Shown piece by piece: positions 1-7,273 of a DNA stretch of 64,000 nucleotides (within the stretch, counting starts at the first letter, position 1; every line of letters starts with the position of its first letter). The stretch lies in assembly GCF_019458805.1 (NCBI RefSeq), contig NZ_JAIBOA010000009.1:186001-250000 (forward strand). The letters run 5' to 3'. The translations under genes and the position numbers were made by a program. The notes beneath the pieces were generated by a model. It saw only the letters and a list, made by a program, of their open reading frames with translations. It was not told the DNA's origin and ran no database searches. Origin of the DNA: Actinomadura parmotrematis. GTDB taxonomy: Bacteria > Actinomycetota > Actinomycetes > Streptosporangiales > Streptosporangiaceae.

Positions 1-177
1 GATCTGGTGCTGGCCGCCTATGACCGGATGGCGCCGCTCGGTGTCGATCTTGACGTTCCGCTCATCGACGGTGAGAACTACACCTCTCCCCTGTCCCCTG
101 CGCCGGGCCACGGGCCCCGGCATCCGGCTCAGCCCGACGTTTCCAACACCCCCCACGCGGAAGGCGACGCGCACTGA
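1..177 (+). CDS. 3' end of an unidentified gene upstream of mcrB
   Basis: The frame starting at base 1 is open from the window edge to a TGA at 175-177, giving the last 58 residues of a protein. The segment begins DLVLAAYDRMAPLGVDLDVP and ends in a Pro/His-rich, probably disordered tail. The TGA overlaps the ATG of the McrB-like gene (ATGA), so the two are very likely cotranscribed and translationally coupled. I do not recognise the family from this fragment. Its position suggests another component of the McrBC/methylase defence locus, but that is inference. Confidence 0.55.
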   Translation, partial: DLVLAAYDRMAPLGVDLDVPLIDGENYTSPLSPAPGHGPRHPAQPDVSNTPHAEGDAH

Positions 178-2018
178 TGTCCGACGGCTACCCGGAGTTC
201 CGGCTCAGCATCCCCTACAGCTCGCTGAAAGCACGGGGGAGGCTGCTCGAAGAGATCGGTACCAACGGCAGCCAGAAATTCGTCATCCTCGCCGGGTCGT
301 ACGGCCGGGAGCAGGCGGTTCCGTCCTTCTCGACCCAGGCCGTGTCATCGCACAGAACGCGGCAGAAGCTGCTCGCGGACGGCTCGCTGGTCTCCTCGAC
401 GGCCCATCCCGGGTTTCTGGAGGCCACTACCGACATCGTCTGCAATTCCCCGTCGGCCGCCGGTGAGGTGCTGGTCGGGGGCAGTGTGAATGGTTTCAAG
501 CAGTGGGTTTCGCCCGATAATCATCCGCTGGGCGACTTCGTCTCCCAGGCGGCCTGGGGGCCGAAGCGGGCCTGGCTGGTGCGCGGTTCCCAGGTCAGTG
601 GGGCCAACTTGGTTCAGCGGCTCTGGCTGGCCGAGGGGCTGGTCAGCCTCGCCGCGCAGCGGTTGCGGCCGGGCATCCCGACCCCCGTCAGCAAGGAGCA
701 GATCCGGCAGATCGTGGCGGAGGACTACGAGTCCACGCCCTACAGCCGGCAGCACGAACTGGTCGACGAGTTCCACTCTTTCCTGTCGCGGATGAAGACC
801 GACGACACCGTGTGCACGATCTCCGGTGGTCGGCTCCGTGTCGGCACCATCTCCGGTGACGCCTACCAGGTCGAGTCCGATGACGATCGGTCGAACCTGC
901 GGCGCCCGGTGGACTGGCGGGAGGCGGACCACGCTTACGAGGACCTCCCGGAGGAGCTCCAGCAGAAGCTTTCGGTCCAGCGCGATGTCGTCGACCTTTC
1001 CATGGTGCAGGCCGTGCTCGACGGGCTCGAACTGAGCGACGCGCAGATCAGCACGCTGGCCGAGGAGTCCGAGAGCGGCTCCAGCGGCGAGCATCCCGTG
1101 ATCACCGCGCGGCAGCCGCTGGAGCTGCCTGTTCCCGACCAGAGCCTTGCCGATGACCTGCTGGTCCATGACGCCGCCTGGCTGCGGGAGCTGCGCGATC
1201 TGCTCTGGGACGACCGGCAGATGGTGCTGTACGGGCCGCCCGGCACCGGCAAGACCTACCTGGCGCTGAAGCTGGCCGAGTTCCTCAGCGGGGATCCGTC
1301 GCGGGTGAAGCTGGTGCAGTTCCACCCGTCCTACTCCTACGAGGACTTCTTCGAGGGGTTCCGTCCGCAGGAGGATCCCGAGACCCATGAGGTGGCGCTG
1401 CGGATCACGGCCGGGCCGCTGCGCGAGCTGGCCGACCTGGCCGACCGGGAGGGCAGCCGCCACATCCCGCACTTCCTGATCATCGATGAGATCAACCGGG
1501 CGAACCTGGCGAAGGTCTTCGGCGAGCTGTACTTCCTGCTGGAGTACCGCACCCGGTCGGTGCGGCTGACCTACTCGGGGGACGACTTCGCCCTGCCCAA
1601 GAACCTGTTCGTGATCGGCACGATGAACACCGCGGACCGGTCGATCGCGCTAGTGGACGCGGCCATGCGCCGCCGCTTCGCGTTCGTGGAGCTGTCGCCG
1701 CGCGTCGAGCCGACCAGCGGCCTGCTGCGCCGCTGGCTCGCCAAGGAGAAGCACGGTTCCGAGACCGCCGACCTCCTCGACGCCCTCAACGACGCGATCG
1801 GCGACCCCGCGTACCAGGTCGGCCCTTCGTACCTGATGCGGGAGTCCCTGTACAGCGGCTCCGGCGGTCTGGAACGGACCTGGAAGACCAAGATCCTTCC
1901 GCTGCTGGAGGAATACCACTTCGGCGAGGACGTGGACGTCGTCCAGCGCTACGGTCTCGATGCGCTCCGCGCCAAGGTCGCCGGCGGTGCGGCTCCGGGT
2001 GGGAACGCCTCCGCATGA
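177..2018 (+). CDS. McrB-family AAA+ NTPase with N-terminal DUF4357 domain
   Basis: A 613-residue motor subunit of a McrBC-type restriction system. Residues about 8-125 match DUF4357, a domain often attached to restriction or DNA-modification proteins; its SPSAA and NGFKQW segments are visible. A variable linker leads to the AAA+ domain with Walker A GPPGTGKT (353-360), Walker B IIDEINRAN (D437, E438) and the McrB-type MNTADRS motif from M483. In known McrBC enzymes this subunit hydrolyses GTP and drives the McrC nuclease along modified DNA. The N-terminal DUF4357 probably replaces the modified-base reader. It starts on the stop of the preceding gene and ends in an ATGA overlap with mcrC. The family is clear; the DNA target is not predictable. 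Confidence 0.93.
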   Translation: MSDGYPEFRLSIPYSSLKARGRLLEEIGTNGSQKFVILAGSYGREQAVPSFSTQAVSSHRTRQKLLADGSLVSSTAHPGFLEATTDIVCNSPSAAGEVLVGGSVNGFKQWVSPDNHPLGDFVSQAAWGPKRAWLVRGSQVSGANLVQRLWLAEGLVSLAAQRLRPGIPTPVSKEQIRQIVAEDYESTPYSRQHELVDEFHSFLSRMKTDDTVCTISGGRLRVGTISGDAYQVESDDDRSNLRRPVDWREADHAYEDLPEELQQKLSVQRDVVDLSMVQAVLDGLELSDAQISTLAEESESGSSGEHPVITARQPLELPVPDQSLADDLLVHDAAWLRELRDLLWDDRQMVLYGPPGTGKTYLALKLAEFLSGDPSRVKLVQFHPSYSYEDFFEGFRPQEDPETHEVALRITAGPLRELADLADREGSRHIPHFLIIDEINRANLAKVFGELYFLLEYRTRSVRLTYSGDDFALPKNLFVIGTMNTADRSIALVDAAMRRRFAFVELSPRVEPTSGLLRRWLAKEKHGSETADLLDALNDAIGDPAYQVGPSYLMRESLYSGSGGLERTWKTKILPLLEEYHFGEDVDVVQRYGLDALRAKVAGGAAPGGNASA

Positions 2019-3214
2019 CGACGGTCGAGCTGGCCGAGCACGGCGGTCCCGTCTCGGTGCCGCTGCCGGACGCCCTCGGCCGGGCGGTGGGGCTGTCGAA
2101 GATCGTGGACGCGGTGCCCGATCCCTTTCACGCGGGACGCTGGCGGTTGCAGGAGAAATGGGGCAAGGTCGGCGTCTGCACGATCGCCGCCCCCGACGGG
2201 ACGGCGGTGACGCTGCGGATCGTGCCGAAGCTGCCGGTCGCGCGGGTGCTGTTCCTGCTCGGCTACCAGCAGTCGCCCAAGGGGTGGCGGGACGACGAGG
2301 TGACGGCCGCCGAGGAGGCCGAGCTGCTCCCGGTGCTCGCGCGACTGTTCGAGCGGCAGGCGGAAAGGGCGCTCCGGCAGGGACTCATGCAGGGTTACCA
2401 CGTGGTCGAGGAGAGCGGGCCGGTGGTGCGGGGTCGCATCCGCGAGGCCGACCAGCTCCGGCGGCATCACGGGCGGCTGGTGCCGGTCGAGACCGTGCAC
2501 GACGAGTACTCGACCGACATCGCCGAGAACCGGCTGCTGCTGGCCGCGTGCGAGCGCCTCTGCCGGCTTCCGCAGGGGGTGCCCGGCGACGTGCGCCGAG
2601 GACTGCTGCGGTTGCGGTCCCGGCTGGCGGACGTCAGCCCGCTGGTGCGGGGGCGTCCGCTGCCGGGGTGGCGTCCCACCCGGTTGAACGCCCGCTATCA
2701 CCACGCGCTGCGGCTGGCCGATCTCGTCCTGCGCGGTGCTTCGGTCGACCACCTGCCCGGCGGCGTCACGGTGAGCGGCTTCCTGTTCTCGATGCCGAGG
2801 GTCTTCGAGGACTTCCTCACGGTCGCGCTCCGGGAGGCGCTGGCCGGCAGGGCCGTGCGCTGCGCGTTCCAGGACGCCATGGCGCTGGACGAGAACGGCG
2901 ACATCACGATGCGCCCGGATCTCGTCGTGTACTCGGGTGCGCGGTCGCCTCTGGCGGTGGCCGACGCCAAGTACAAAGTGAACAAAACAGATAAGGCGCT
3001 GAACGCCGACGTCTACCAGATGCTCGCCTACTGCACCCGGCTCGGCTTGGCGGACGGGCACCTGGTCTACGCGGCCGGTGAGGTGGAGGCGGCCGTCCAC
3101 CGGGTGATGGGGACGCCGGTCCGGGTCCATCGGCACGCGCTGGACCTCGGCCGTTCGCCGGACGAGTTGCTCGCGGACGTGCGCGTCCTTGCGTCCCTGC
3201 TGGTCCCGAGCTGA
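2015..3214 (+). CDS. McrC-family restriction nuclease subunit
   Basis: A 399-residue partner of the upstream AAA+ motor, overlapping it by ATGA. The C-terminal half carries a PD-(D/E)xK-type core: D302 in RPDLVVY, followed by D317 and K319 in ADAKYKV, and a conserved YQMLAYC helix. In McrBC the McrC subunit supplies the DNA-cleaving active site and stimulates the motor. The N-terminal half is the family-typical DNA-binding region. The gene converges on the methylase gene with only 13 bases between the stop codons. No missing catalytic residue is visible, so it looks functional. Confidence 0.93.
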   Translation: MTTVELAEHGGPVSVPLPDALGRAVGLSKIVDAVPDPFHAGRWRLQEKWGKVGVCTIAAPDGTAVTLRIVPKLPVARVLFLLGYQQSPKGWRDDEVTAAEEAELLPVLARLFERQAERALRQGLMQGYHVVEESGPVVRGRIREADQLRRHHGRLVPVETVHDEYSTDIAENRLLLAACERLCRLPQGVPGDVRRGLLRLRSRLADVSPLVRGRPLPGWRPTRLNARYHHALRLADLVLRGASVDHLPGGVTVSGFLFSMPRVFEDFLTVALREALAGRAVRCAFQDAMALDENGDITMRPDLVVYSGARSPLAVADAKYKVNKTDKALNADVYQMLAYCTRLGLADGHLVYAAGEVEAAVHRVMGTPVRVHRHALDLGRSPDELLADVRVLASLLVPS

Positions 3215-3227
3215 CGCCGGGCCGGGT

Positions 3228-4910
3228 TCAGGTCCGTCGTTCGGTGTCCTGGTCGGTGTCCTCGCTGGAGGGGCGCAGCGCTCCGCTGGTCAGCCCGGTC
3301 CGGGCCAGTTCCGCGGCGCGGCCGCCCAGGCGGGCGAGCTCACCGGAGGCCCGCTCGAACTCCGCCAGTGCGTGGAAGGTCTCGCCGTAGCGGCGCTGCT
3401 CGTCGATGTCCATGTTGGGGATGCGGGAGCCGCGTGCGTCCAGCCGGAACGTCCCGCTGCCGCTGGTCGACCGGCGGACGTTCGCCGCGGATTGTAGGAA
3501 GCCGCGCAGGTAGTCGGTGTCGAGCTGATCGCTGGCGGAGACGGCGCCGTCCTCGGTCAGATCGACCAGGCCGGCCTTGGCCAGGTCCGCCACGCTGGTC
3601 GCCGCACCGTCGAGCTGTCCCGGTCCGGGTGCCAGGGACGGCAGCAGCCGGTCCAGCCGGTTCAGGTGCGCTTGCACGGACGCGCGCAGCTCACGGTAGT
3701 CGGCCAGGAAATCGACGTTGGAGGCGGCGACGTGGCGGCCGGGCGACAGATCGATGTCGTCGTCCAGCAGGTCGATCAGCCGAATGCGGGCGACCTGCCG
3801 GTCGGTGGGCTCGTAAGGACCGTCCGGATCGGCGCCGGTCAGATCGACCATGCGCACCGACTCGGCGGGAGTCGTCCCGGAGCCGGGACGGGCGAGCAGC
3901 CACAGGTGCACCGGTTGGACGTGCGTGGCCACCATGCCGCCGGGCAGCGCGACGACGTCGGTCAGCACGCCCTGCCGGACGATCTCGGAGCGGATGCGCC
4001 GGCCCGCCTTGCGGTAGGCGACCGACGGCGGCATCACCACGATGGCGCGGCCACCCGGGGCGACATGTGCGAAGCAGTGCTGCAACCAGGCCAGTTCGCT
4101 CTCCGCGCGCGGCGGTGTCCCGAACTCCCAGCGTGGATCGATCAGCAGGTCCTCGCGGCCCCAGGCCGGGACGTTCACCGGCGGATCGCACACCACCAGG
4201 TCGGCGCGCAGTCCGGGGAAGCGGTCGGCGCGCAACGTGTCTCCCACCTGGATGGCCGTGTCAGGGAACGCGGCCAGCGCAGCCCGCGCCGCGGCCAGGC
4301 GCGCGGCGGACCGATTCATGTCCTGCCCGACGAGACGACGACGGGTCTTCCTGCCGAAGGAGAGGAGGAGGGAACCGATGCCGCAGGCGGGATCGAGGAT
4401 CGTGGCCGGTTCGGCTTCGGTGGCTCGGGCGAAGGATCCGATCGCTTTTATCAGGCGGTTGCCGGTCACCTGGTCCGCGCCGTCCCGGGCCGGTGCCGAA
4501 GCGAATCGCTCCACCAGTCCCTCGACCGCGTCCGCCGGTGAGCGTTCCGCGAGCAGATCGCGCACGGCCGCGTCCACGCGGTCCGCAAGGATCGACGGTT
4601 CGGCCCTCCCCGCCAGTACCGAAGCGAGATCGGCGAGTCCGCGGAGCATGTCCTCGCCGTACTCGCTGCGGAGCGCCTGCCACACCCGCACCTCGGCGGA
4701 GACCTCAACACCCTTGTCTTGGCGTTTCAGCCACGCCTGTACTTCTGGAAGCCGGAACAGGGTGCTGCGGTTGCCGCCGCCCACCGGCTCGGGGAAGTCG
4801 GGATAGCGCTTGCGCCAGTTGGACACGGCGGCCCGTGTCACCCCGGCCAACCTGGCGATTTCCGCGCCGGAGACCAGGGCTTCGTCGTCACGTGCGGAAG
4901 CTTCGCTCAT
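3228..4910 (-). CDS. N6-adenine DNA methylase (HsdM type) with HTH head and HsdS-like half specificity tail
   Basis: A 560-residue protein, taking the ATG at 4910 (MSEASARDDE) as start; an ATG 33 bases upstream is possible. Residues about 10-75 form a helix-turn-helix (AEIARLAGVTRAAVSNWRKR). The methylase core has a SAM motif I DPACGIGS (D173) and a DPPV motif IV (242-245), as in type I HsdM and type IIG enzymes. The last 110 residues resemble one HsdS half: a TRD-like segment, then IPNMDIDEQRR from about 497 and a helix ending LTSGALRP. It may therefore recognise and methylate DNA alone. It converges on mcrBC, as in LlaJI-like restriction clusters. Whether it protects host DNA from this McrBC is unknown. 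Confidence 0.85.
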   Translation of the reverse strand: MSEASARDDEALVSGAEIARLAGVTRAAVSNWRKRYPDFPEPVGGGNRSTLFRLPEVQAWLKRQDKGVEVSAEVRVWQALRSEYGEDMLRGLADLASVLAGRAEPSILADRVDAAVRDLLAERSPADAVEGLVERFASAPARDGADQVTGNRLIKAIGSFARATEAEPATILDPACGIGSLLLSFGRKTRRRLVGQDMNRSAARLAAARAALAAFPDTAIQVGDTLRADRFPGLRADLVVCDPPVNVPAWGREDLLIDPRWEFGTPPRAESELAWLQHCFAHVAPGGRAIVVMPPSVAYRKAGRRIRSEIVRQGVLTDVVALPGGMVATHVQPVHLWLLARPGSGTTPAESVRMVDLTGADPDGPYEPTDRQVARIRLIDLLDDDIDLSPGRHVAASNVDFLADYRELRASVQAHLNRLDRLLPSLAPGPGQLDGAATSVADLAKAGLVDLTEDGAVSASDQLDTDYLRGFLQSAANVRRSTSGSGTFRLDARGSRIPNMDIDEQRRYGETFHALAEFERASGELARLGGRAAELARTGLTSGALRPSSEDTDQDTERRT

Positions 4911-4912
4911 AT

Positions 4913-4991
4913 GTTCAGAGTACACGCGGCCCAAAATCAACACGAGGGTGGGGCTCTTGGCAAAGTCAACACAAACTGTGATCGTTCAGAG
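4913..4991 (-). promoter_or_regulatory. Methylase upstream region with two sets of direct repeats
   Basis: Two copies of the octamer GTTCAGAG (plus strand, 4913-4920 and 4984-4991) flank two minus-strand copies of TGTTGAYTTTG spaced 29 bases apart. The region lies directly upstream of the methylase start codon. No convincing -10 box is visible. Such repeats are typical of autoregulatory binding sites, and the methylase carries an N-terminal HTH that could bind them; this is inference. Confidence 0.35.
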
Positions 4992-5067
4992 ACGCTCGCC
5001 CACATTTGAACAGCGTGTGGGAGATCAGGAGCGGGACGGCACGCCGTCCCCGTTGCGGCGCCGCGAC

Positions 5068-5268
5068 CTACGGCAGATCGTGCCGGCCGGCCTTAAGGCG
5101 AGCCGCGAAGTCCGCCCAGCAGGCGCGGCCGAAGGCGAGTCGCGAGCCATCGGGGTCCTTGCTGTCCCGGACGGCGACCGCAGCGGGCAGGGCGGCCACC
5201 TCGACGCAGTTCTCACCACTGGTACTGCGGAGAGAACGTCGCCATGCCGGGTCACGCCGCTCACCCAT
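5068..5268 (-). CDS. DUF397 domain protein
   Basis: A 66-residue protein with the classic DUF397 signature: a W near the N terminus, then NCVEVA, VAVRDSKDPDG and a W-x2-F near the C terminus. DUF397 proteins are small actinobacterial partners of XRE/DUF5753 regulators, sometimes described as toxin-antitoxin-like. The start overlaps the end of the XRE gene by 8 bases on the same strand, so they form one transcriptional unit. The overlapping frame at 5025-5264 is a shadow without the DUF397 motifs. Confidence 0.88.
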   Translation of the reverse strand: MGERRDPAWRRSLRSTSGENCVEVAALPAAVAVRDSKDPDGSRLAFGRACWADFAARLKAGRHDLP

Positions 5269-6130
5269 TCCCCGCCACCTCCCTCAGCCCCCGCTCCAAG
5301 CGTCGACGTGTTTCGTCCGGCGACAACGCCAGCGCCGACAGGTCTTTGAAGCGGACTCTACAGCGATCCACATCGTCCTCGGCCTCGATGTACAGGTCCC
5401 CCGCCGTCGTCTCCAGGTAAGCGATGTCCGGATCGACGCCCTCCTCAAAAGACAAGATCGTGAATCCACCGTCGAGTCCAGGATGACGCCCTACTGCGAA
5501 CGGCAGGATCTGGAGCGCAACGTTCGGGCGGCGCCCATCCGCCAACAACGATTCCACTTGCGTGCGCATGACCTCCCGGCCCCCTACGAGACGGAACAGG
5601 ATCGCCTCGTCCAGGACGGCGTGAAACCGGGGCGCCGGATCGCGGCTCAGCAGGGAACGCCTGGTGACGCGAGCGGCCAAACGTCGCTCAATGTGAGCCT
5701 CATCAGTGGTGAACGACTTGATCACTTCACGCGCATAGTCGGGGGTTTGAAGGAGCCCTGGTACCGCCTGCGGCTGCCACTCGCGGAACCTGGCGGCCTC
5801 GTCTTCCAGGGACAGGTAGGTACCCGCGTAGATGTCGCGATAGGCGGTCCACCAACCCCGCTTCCAAGCGTCTCTGGAAAGCTGGACCAGCGCCTCGCGC
5901 TTGGGGCTGGTCACGCCGTAGAGCTCAAGGATGGCGTTCAGGTCGTGGGGGTTGGCCTTGGTGATCGCCTTCTCGATGCGCATGATCTTCTGGCGGCTCC
6001 AGCCGAGCCGGCGGGCCGCTTCCTCGTGACTCAAAGCCGCACGCTCGCGGAGATCGCGTAGCTCTCTGGCCAGGCGGCGACCCCTGACAGTCGGGTTGTG
6101 GGGCTGAACCATGTCGCCAGTGTGCACCAA
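5261..6130 (-). CDS. XRE-family HTH regulator with DUF5753 (Scr1-like) domain
   Basis: An N-terminal XRE helix-turn-helix is visible (LSHEEAARRLGWSRQKIMRI, about residues 33-52). It is followed by a DUF5753 ligand/partner domain with the typical WQPQAVPGLLQTPDYA and LDEAIL motifs. The family pairs with DUF397 proteins across actinomycetes and regulates development or secondary metabolism in Streptomyces (BldB/WhiJ-type networks). The start is either the ATG at 6130 or the ATG at 6112 (MVQPHNP); neither has a strong ribosome site. It is divergent from the anti-sigma-like ATPase, the common arrangement in these clusters. Confidence 0.9.
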   Translation of the reverse strand: MVHTGDMVQPHNPTVRGRRLARELRDLRERAALSHEEAARRLGWSRQKIMRIEKAITKANPHDLNAILELYGVTSPKREALVQLSRDAWKRGWWTAYRDIYAGTYLSLEDEAARFREWQPQAVPGLLQTPDYAREVIKSFTTDEAHIERRLAARVTRRSLLSRDPAPRFHAVLDEAILFRLVGGREVMRTQVESLLADGRRPNVALQILPFAVGRHPGLDGGFTILSFEEGVDPDIAYLETTAGDLYIEAEDDVDRCRVRFKDLSALALSPDETRRRLERGLREVAGNG

Positions 6131-6306
6131 ACGTCACTTACCGATTACCGAAAACCGCCACCCAAACAAAGCTGCACTGTTCTCTTGTGATCATGAACAG
6201 TCCACAGTAAGAACGTATACAGGAACACAGCGTGACTCATTGATCACGGTTTGCAAGGGGATCATTGAGCGGCGAGCCGCTGGCCGCACCTCACCTGTGT
6301 AGAACC

Positions 6307-6353
6307 GCCGTGCGGCCGGGATTCGGATTGGACCCCTGGCCCGGCCGCACGGC
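6307..6353 (+). promoter_or_regulatory. Leader hairpin upstream of the anti-sigma-like ATPase gene
   Basis: A perfect 14-bp stem (6307-6320 with 6340-6353) encloses a 19-base loop and ends 12 bases before the Shine-Dalgarno of the gene starting at 6378. It could be an attenuator, a translational control element or a protein-binding site in the leader. There is no U-tract after it, so simple intrinsic termination is less likely. Confidence 0.5.
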
Positions 6354-6377
6354 TTCATCCCCTCGAAGGAGACGGAG

Positions 6378-6878
6378 ATGAGACTAGTCCGCGCATCCTT
6401 GATCTCGCCCCTGCCGCGGCCGGATCGCATGTCGCGCCGGATCGCGAAACCGGGCTCCCGCAAGGGAGTGCCCGCCCTCCCTCACCTCGGCGACCAGCAG
6501 TGGAACATGGACGTGCCGGGAACGGCCGAGGCCGTGCCCCTCCTGCGCCGCTGGGTCCGGACGTTGCTGGTGGACGACGCCGGCGTCGCCGACTCGGTCG
6601 AGCTGATCGCCGGCGAGTACGCCACCAACGCCCTCTGGCACAGCGCGAGCGGGCGGCCCGGCGGCCGCATCACCGTCGGGCTGTCCCGGCACGGTGATCG
6701 CGTCTGGCTGACGGTGCTGGACGCGGGTTCCACGGGTCGCGGGGCGAAGGGCGGCCCGGTCCGCGAGCATCCCGGCGACCACGGGCGGGGATTGATGCTG
6801 GTCCGCGCGTACGCCTACGACCACGGGCATCTCGACACCGTCCGGGGGCGGCTCGCCTGGGCCGTCGTCGGTCCTTGA
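6378..6878 (+). CDS. RsbW/anti-sigma-like ATP-binding protein (HATPase_c)
   Basis: A 166-residue protein with the GHKL ATPase fold used by anti-sigma serine kinases. The N-box lies in GEYATNALWHSAS, the G1 box in VLDAGS and the G2-like stretch in HGRGLMLVRAYA. The first 45 residues are a basic, non-conserved extension. A good ribosome site (AAGGAGACGGAG) precedes the ATG. In actinomycetes such single-domain ATPases accompany XRE/DUF397 genes, as here on the other strand. The kinase target cannot be told from sequence. Confidence 0.85.
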   Translation: MRLVRASLISPLPRPDRMSRRIAKPGSRKGVPALPHLGDQQWNMDVPGTAEAVPLLRRWVRTLLVDDAGVADSVELIAGEYATNALWHSASGRPGGRITVGLSRHGDRVWLTVLDAGSTGRGAKGGPVREHPGDHGRGLMLVRAYAYDHGHLDTVRGRLAWAVVGP

Positions 6879-6888
6879 GAGGCTCGCC

Positions 6889-7176
6889 ATGTGCCGATGC
6901 GGAGCACGTGTCCCGCCGCGGTGGGGACGGGAAGCCGACGTGGGATCCGTGCTCGCAGAGCTGCGCCGCCGCTTCCCCGGTGTCCCACTGTGGTGGGGTC
7001 CGTTCACCGGATCTCTGTGGGCGCTGGCCGGCGGGCGGCTCGTCGAGGCCGGGTCACCAGCGGAGATGATGCAGGCGCTCGGCGGTCAGGTGCTCCCGGC
7101 CGTTCCGGAGAACCAAGCGCGGCGCGGCGGGCGGCCCCCGTCCCGCCTCCCCTGGTGGCGACCCGGGGCGTCATAG
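6889..7176 (+). CDS. Small actinobacterial hypothetical protein
   Basis: A 95-residue protein 10 bases downstream of the ATPase gene and probably cotranscribed with it. The core from about residue 22 reads as a conserved block (LRRRFPGVPLWWGPFTGSLW, then GRLVEAGSPAEM) of a type common near XRE/DUF397 loci. The C terminus is basic and disordered. No catalytic motif, signal peptide or membrane segment is visible, and I assign no function. The overlapping frame at 6891-7205 lacks this block. Confidence 0.65.
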   Translation: MCRCGARVPPRWGREADVGSVLAELRRRFPGVPLWWGPFTGSLWALAGGRLVEAGSPAEMMQALGGQVLPAVPENQARRGGRPPSRLPWWRPGAS

Positions 7177-7245
7177 GCCCGGCGGTGCGGGGAGCCGGAG
7201 CATGAGGCGCCGCGGCCGTCGGTGCTGACTCGTCGCGTTCACCCC

Positions 7246-7273
7246 CTGACTTTCGTCAGGCGTTGCCGATAAG
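7246..7273 (+). promoter_or_regulatory. Possible promoter with small inverted repeat ahead of the Hsp70 locus
   Basis: CTGAC (7246-7250) and GTCAG (7255-7259) form an inverted repeat. A CTGACT hexamer at 7246-7251 lies 16 bases before GATAAG (7268-7273). If this is the -35/-10 pair, transcription starts just inside the annotated reading frame, favouring a later start codon. The match to consensus is weak. Confidence 0.3.

Noticed and set aside
345..1472. 375-codon minus-strand frame opposite mcrB
   Set aside because: The plus-strand frame carries complete AAA+ motifs; the shadow has no motif or ribosome site.
1949..3136. 395-codon minus-strand frame opposite mcrC
   Set aside because: His/Arg-rich antisense shadow; McrC motifs are on the plus strand.
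3368..4981. 537-codon plus-strand frame opposite the methylase
   Set aside because: Arg/Pro/Ser-rich with no motif; methylase motifs lie on the minus strand.
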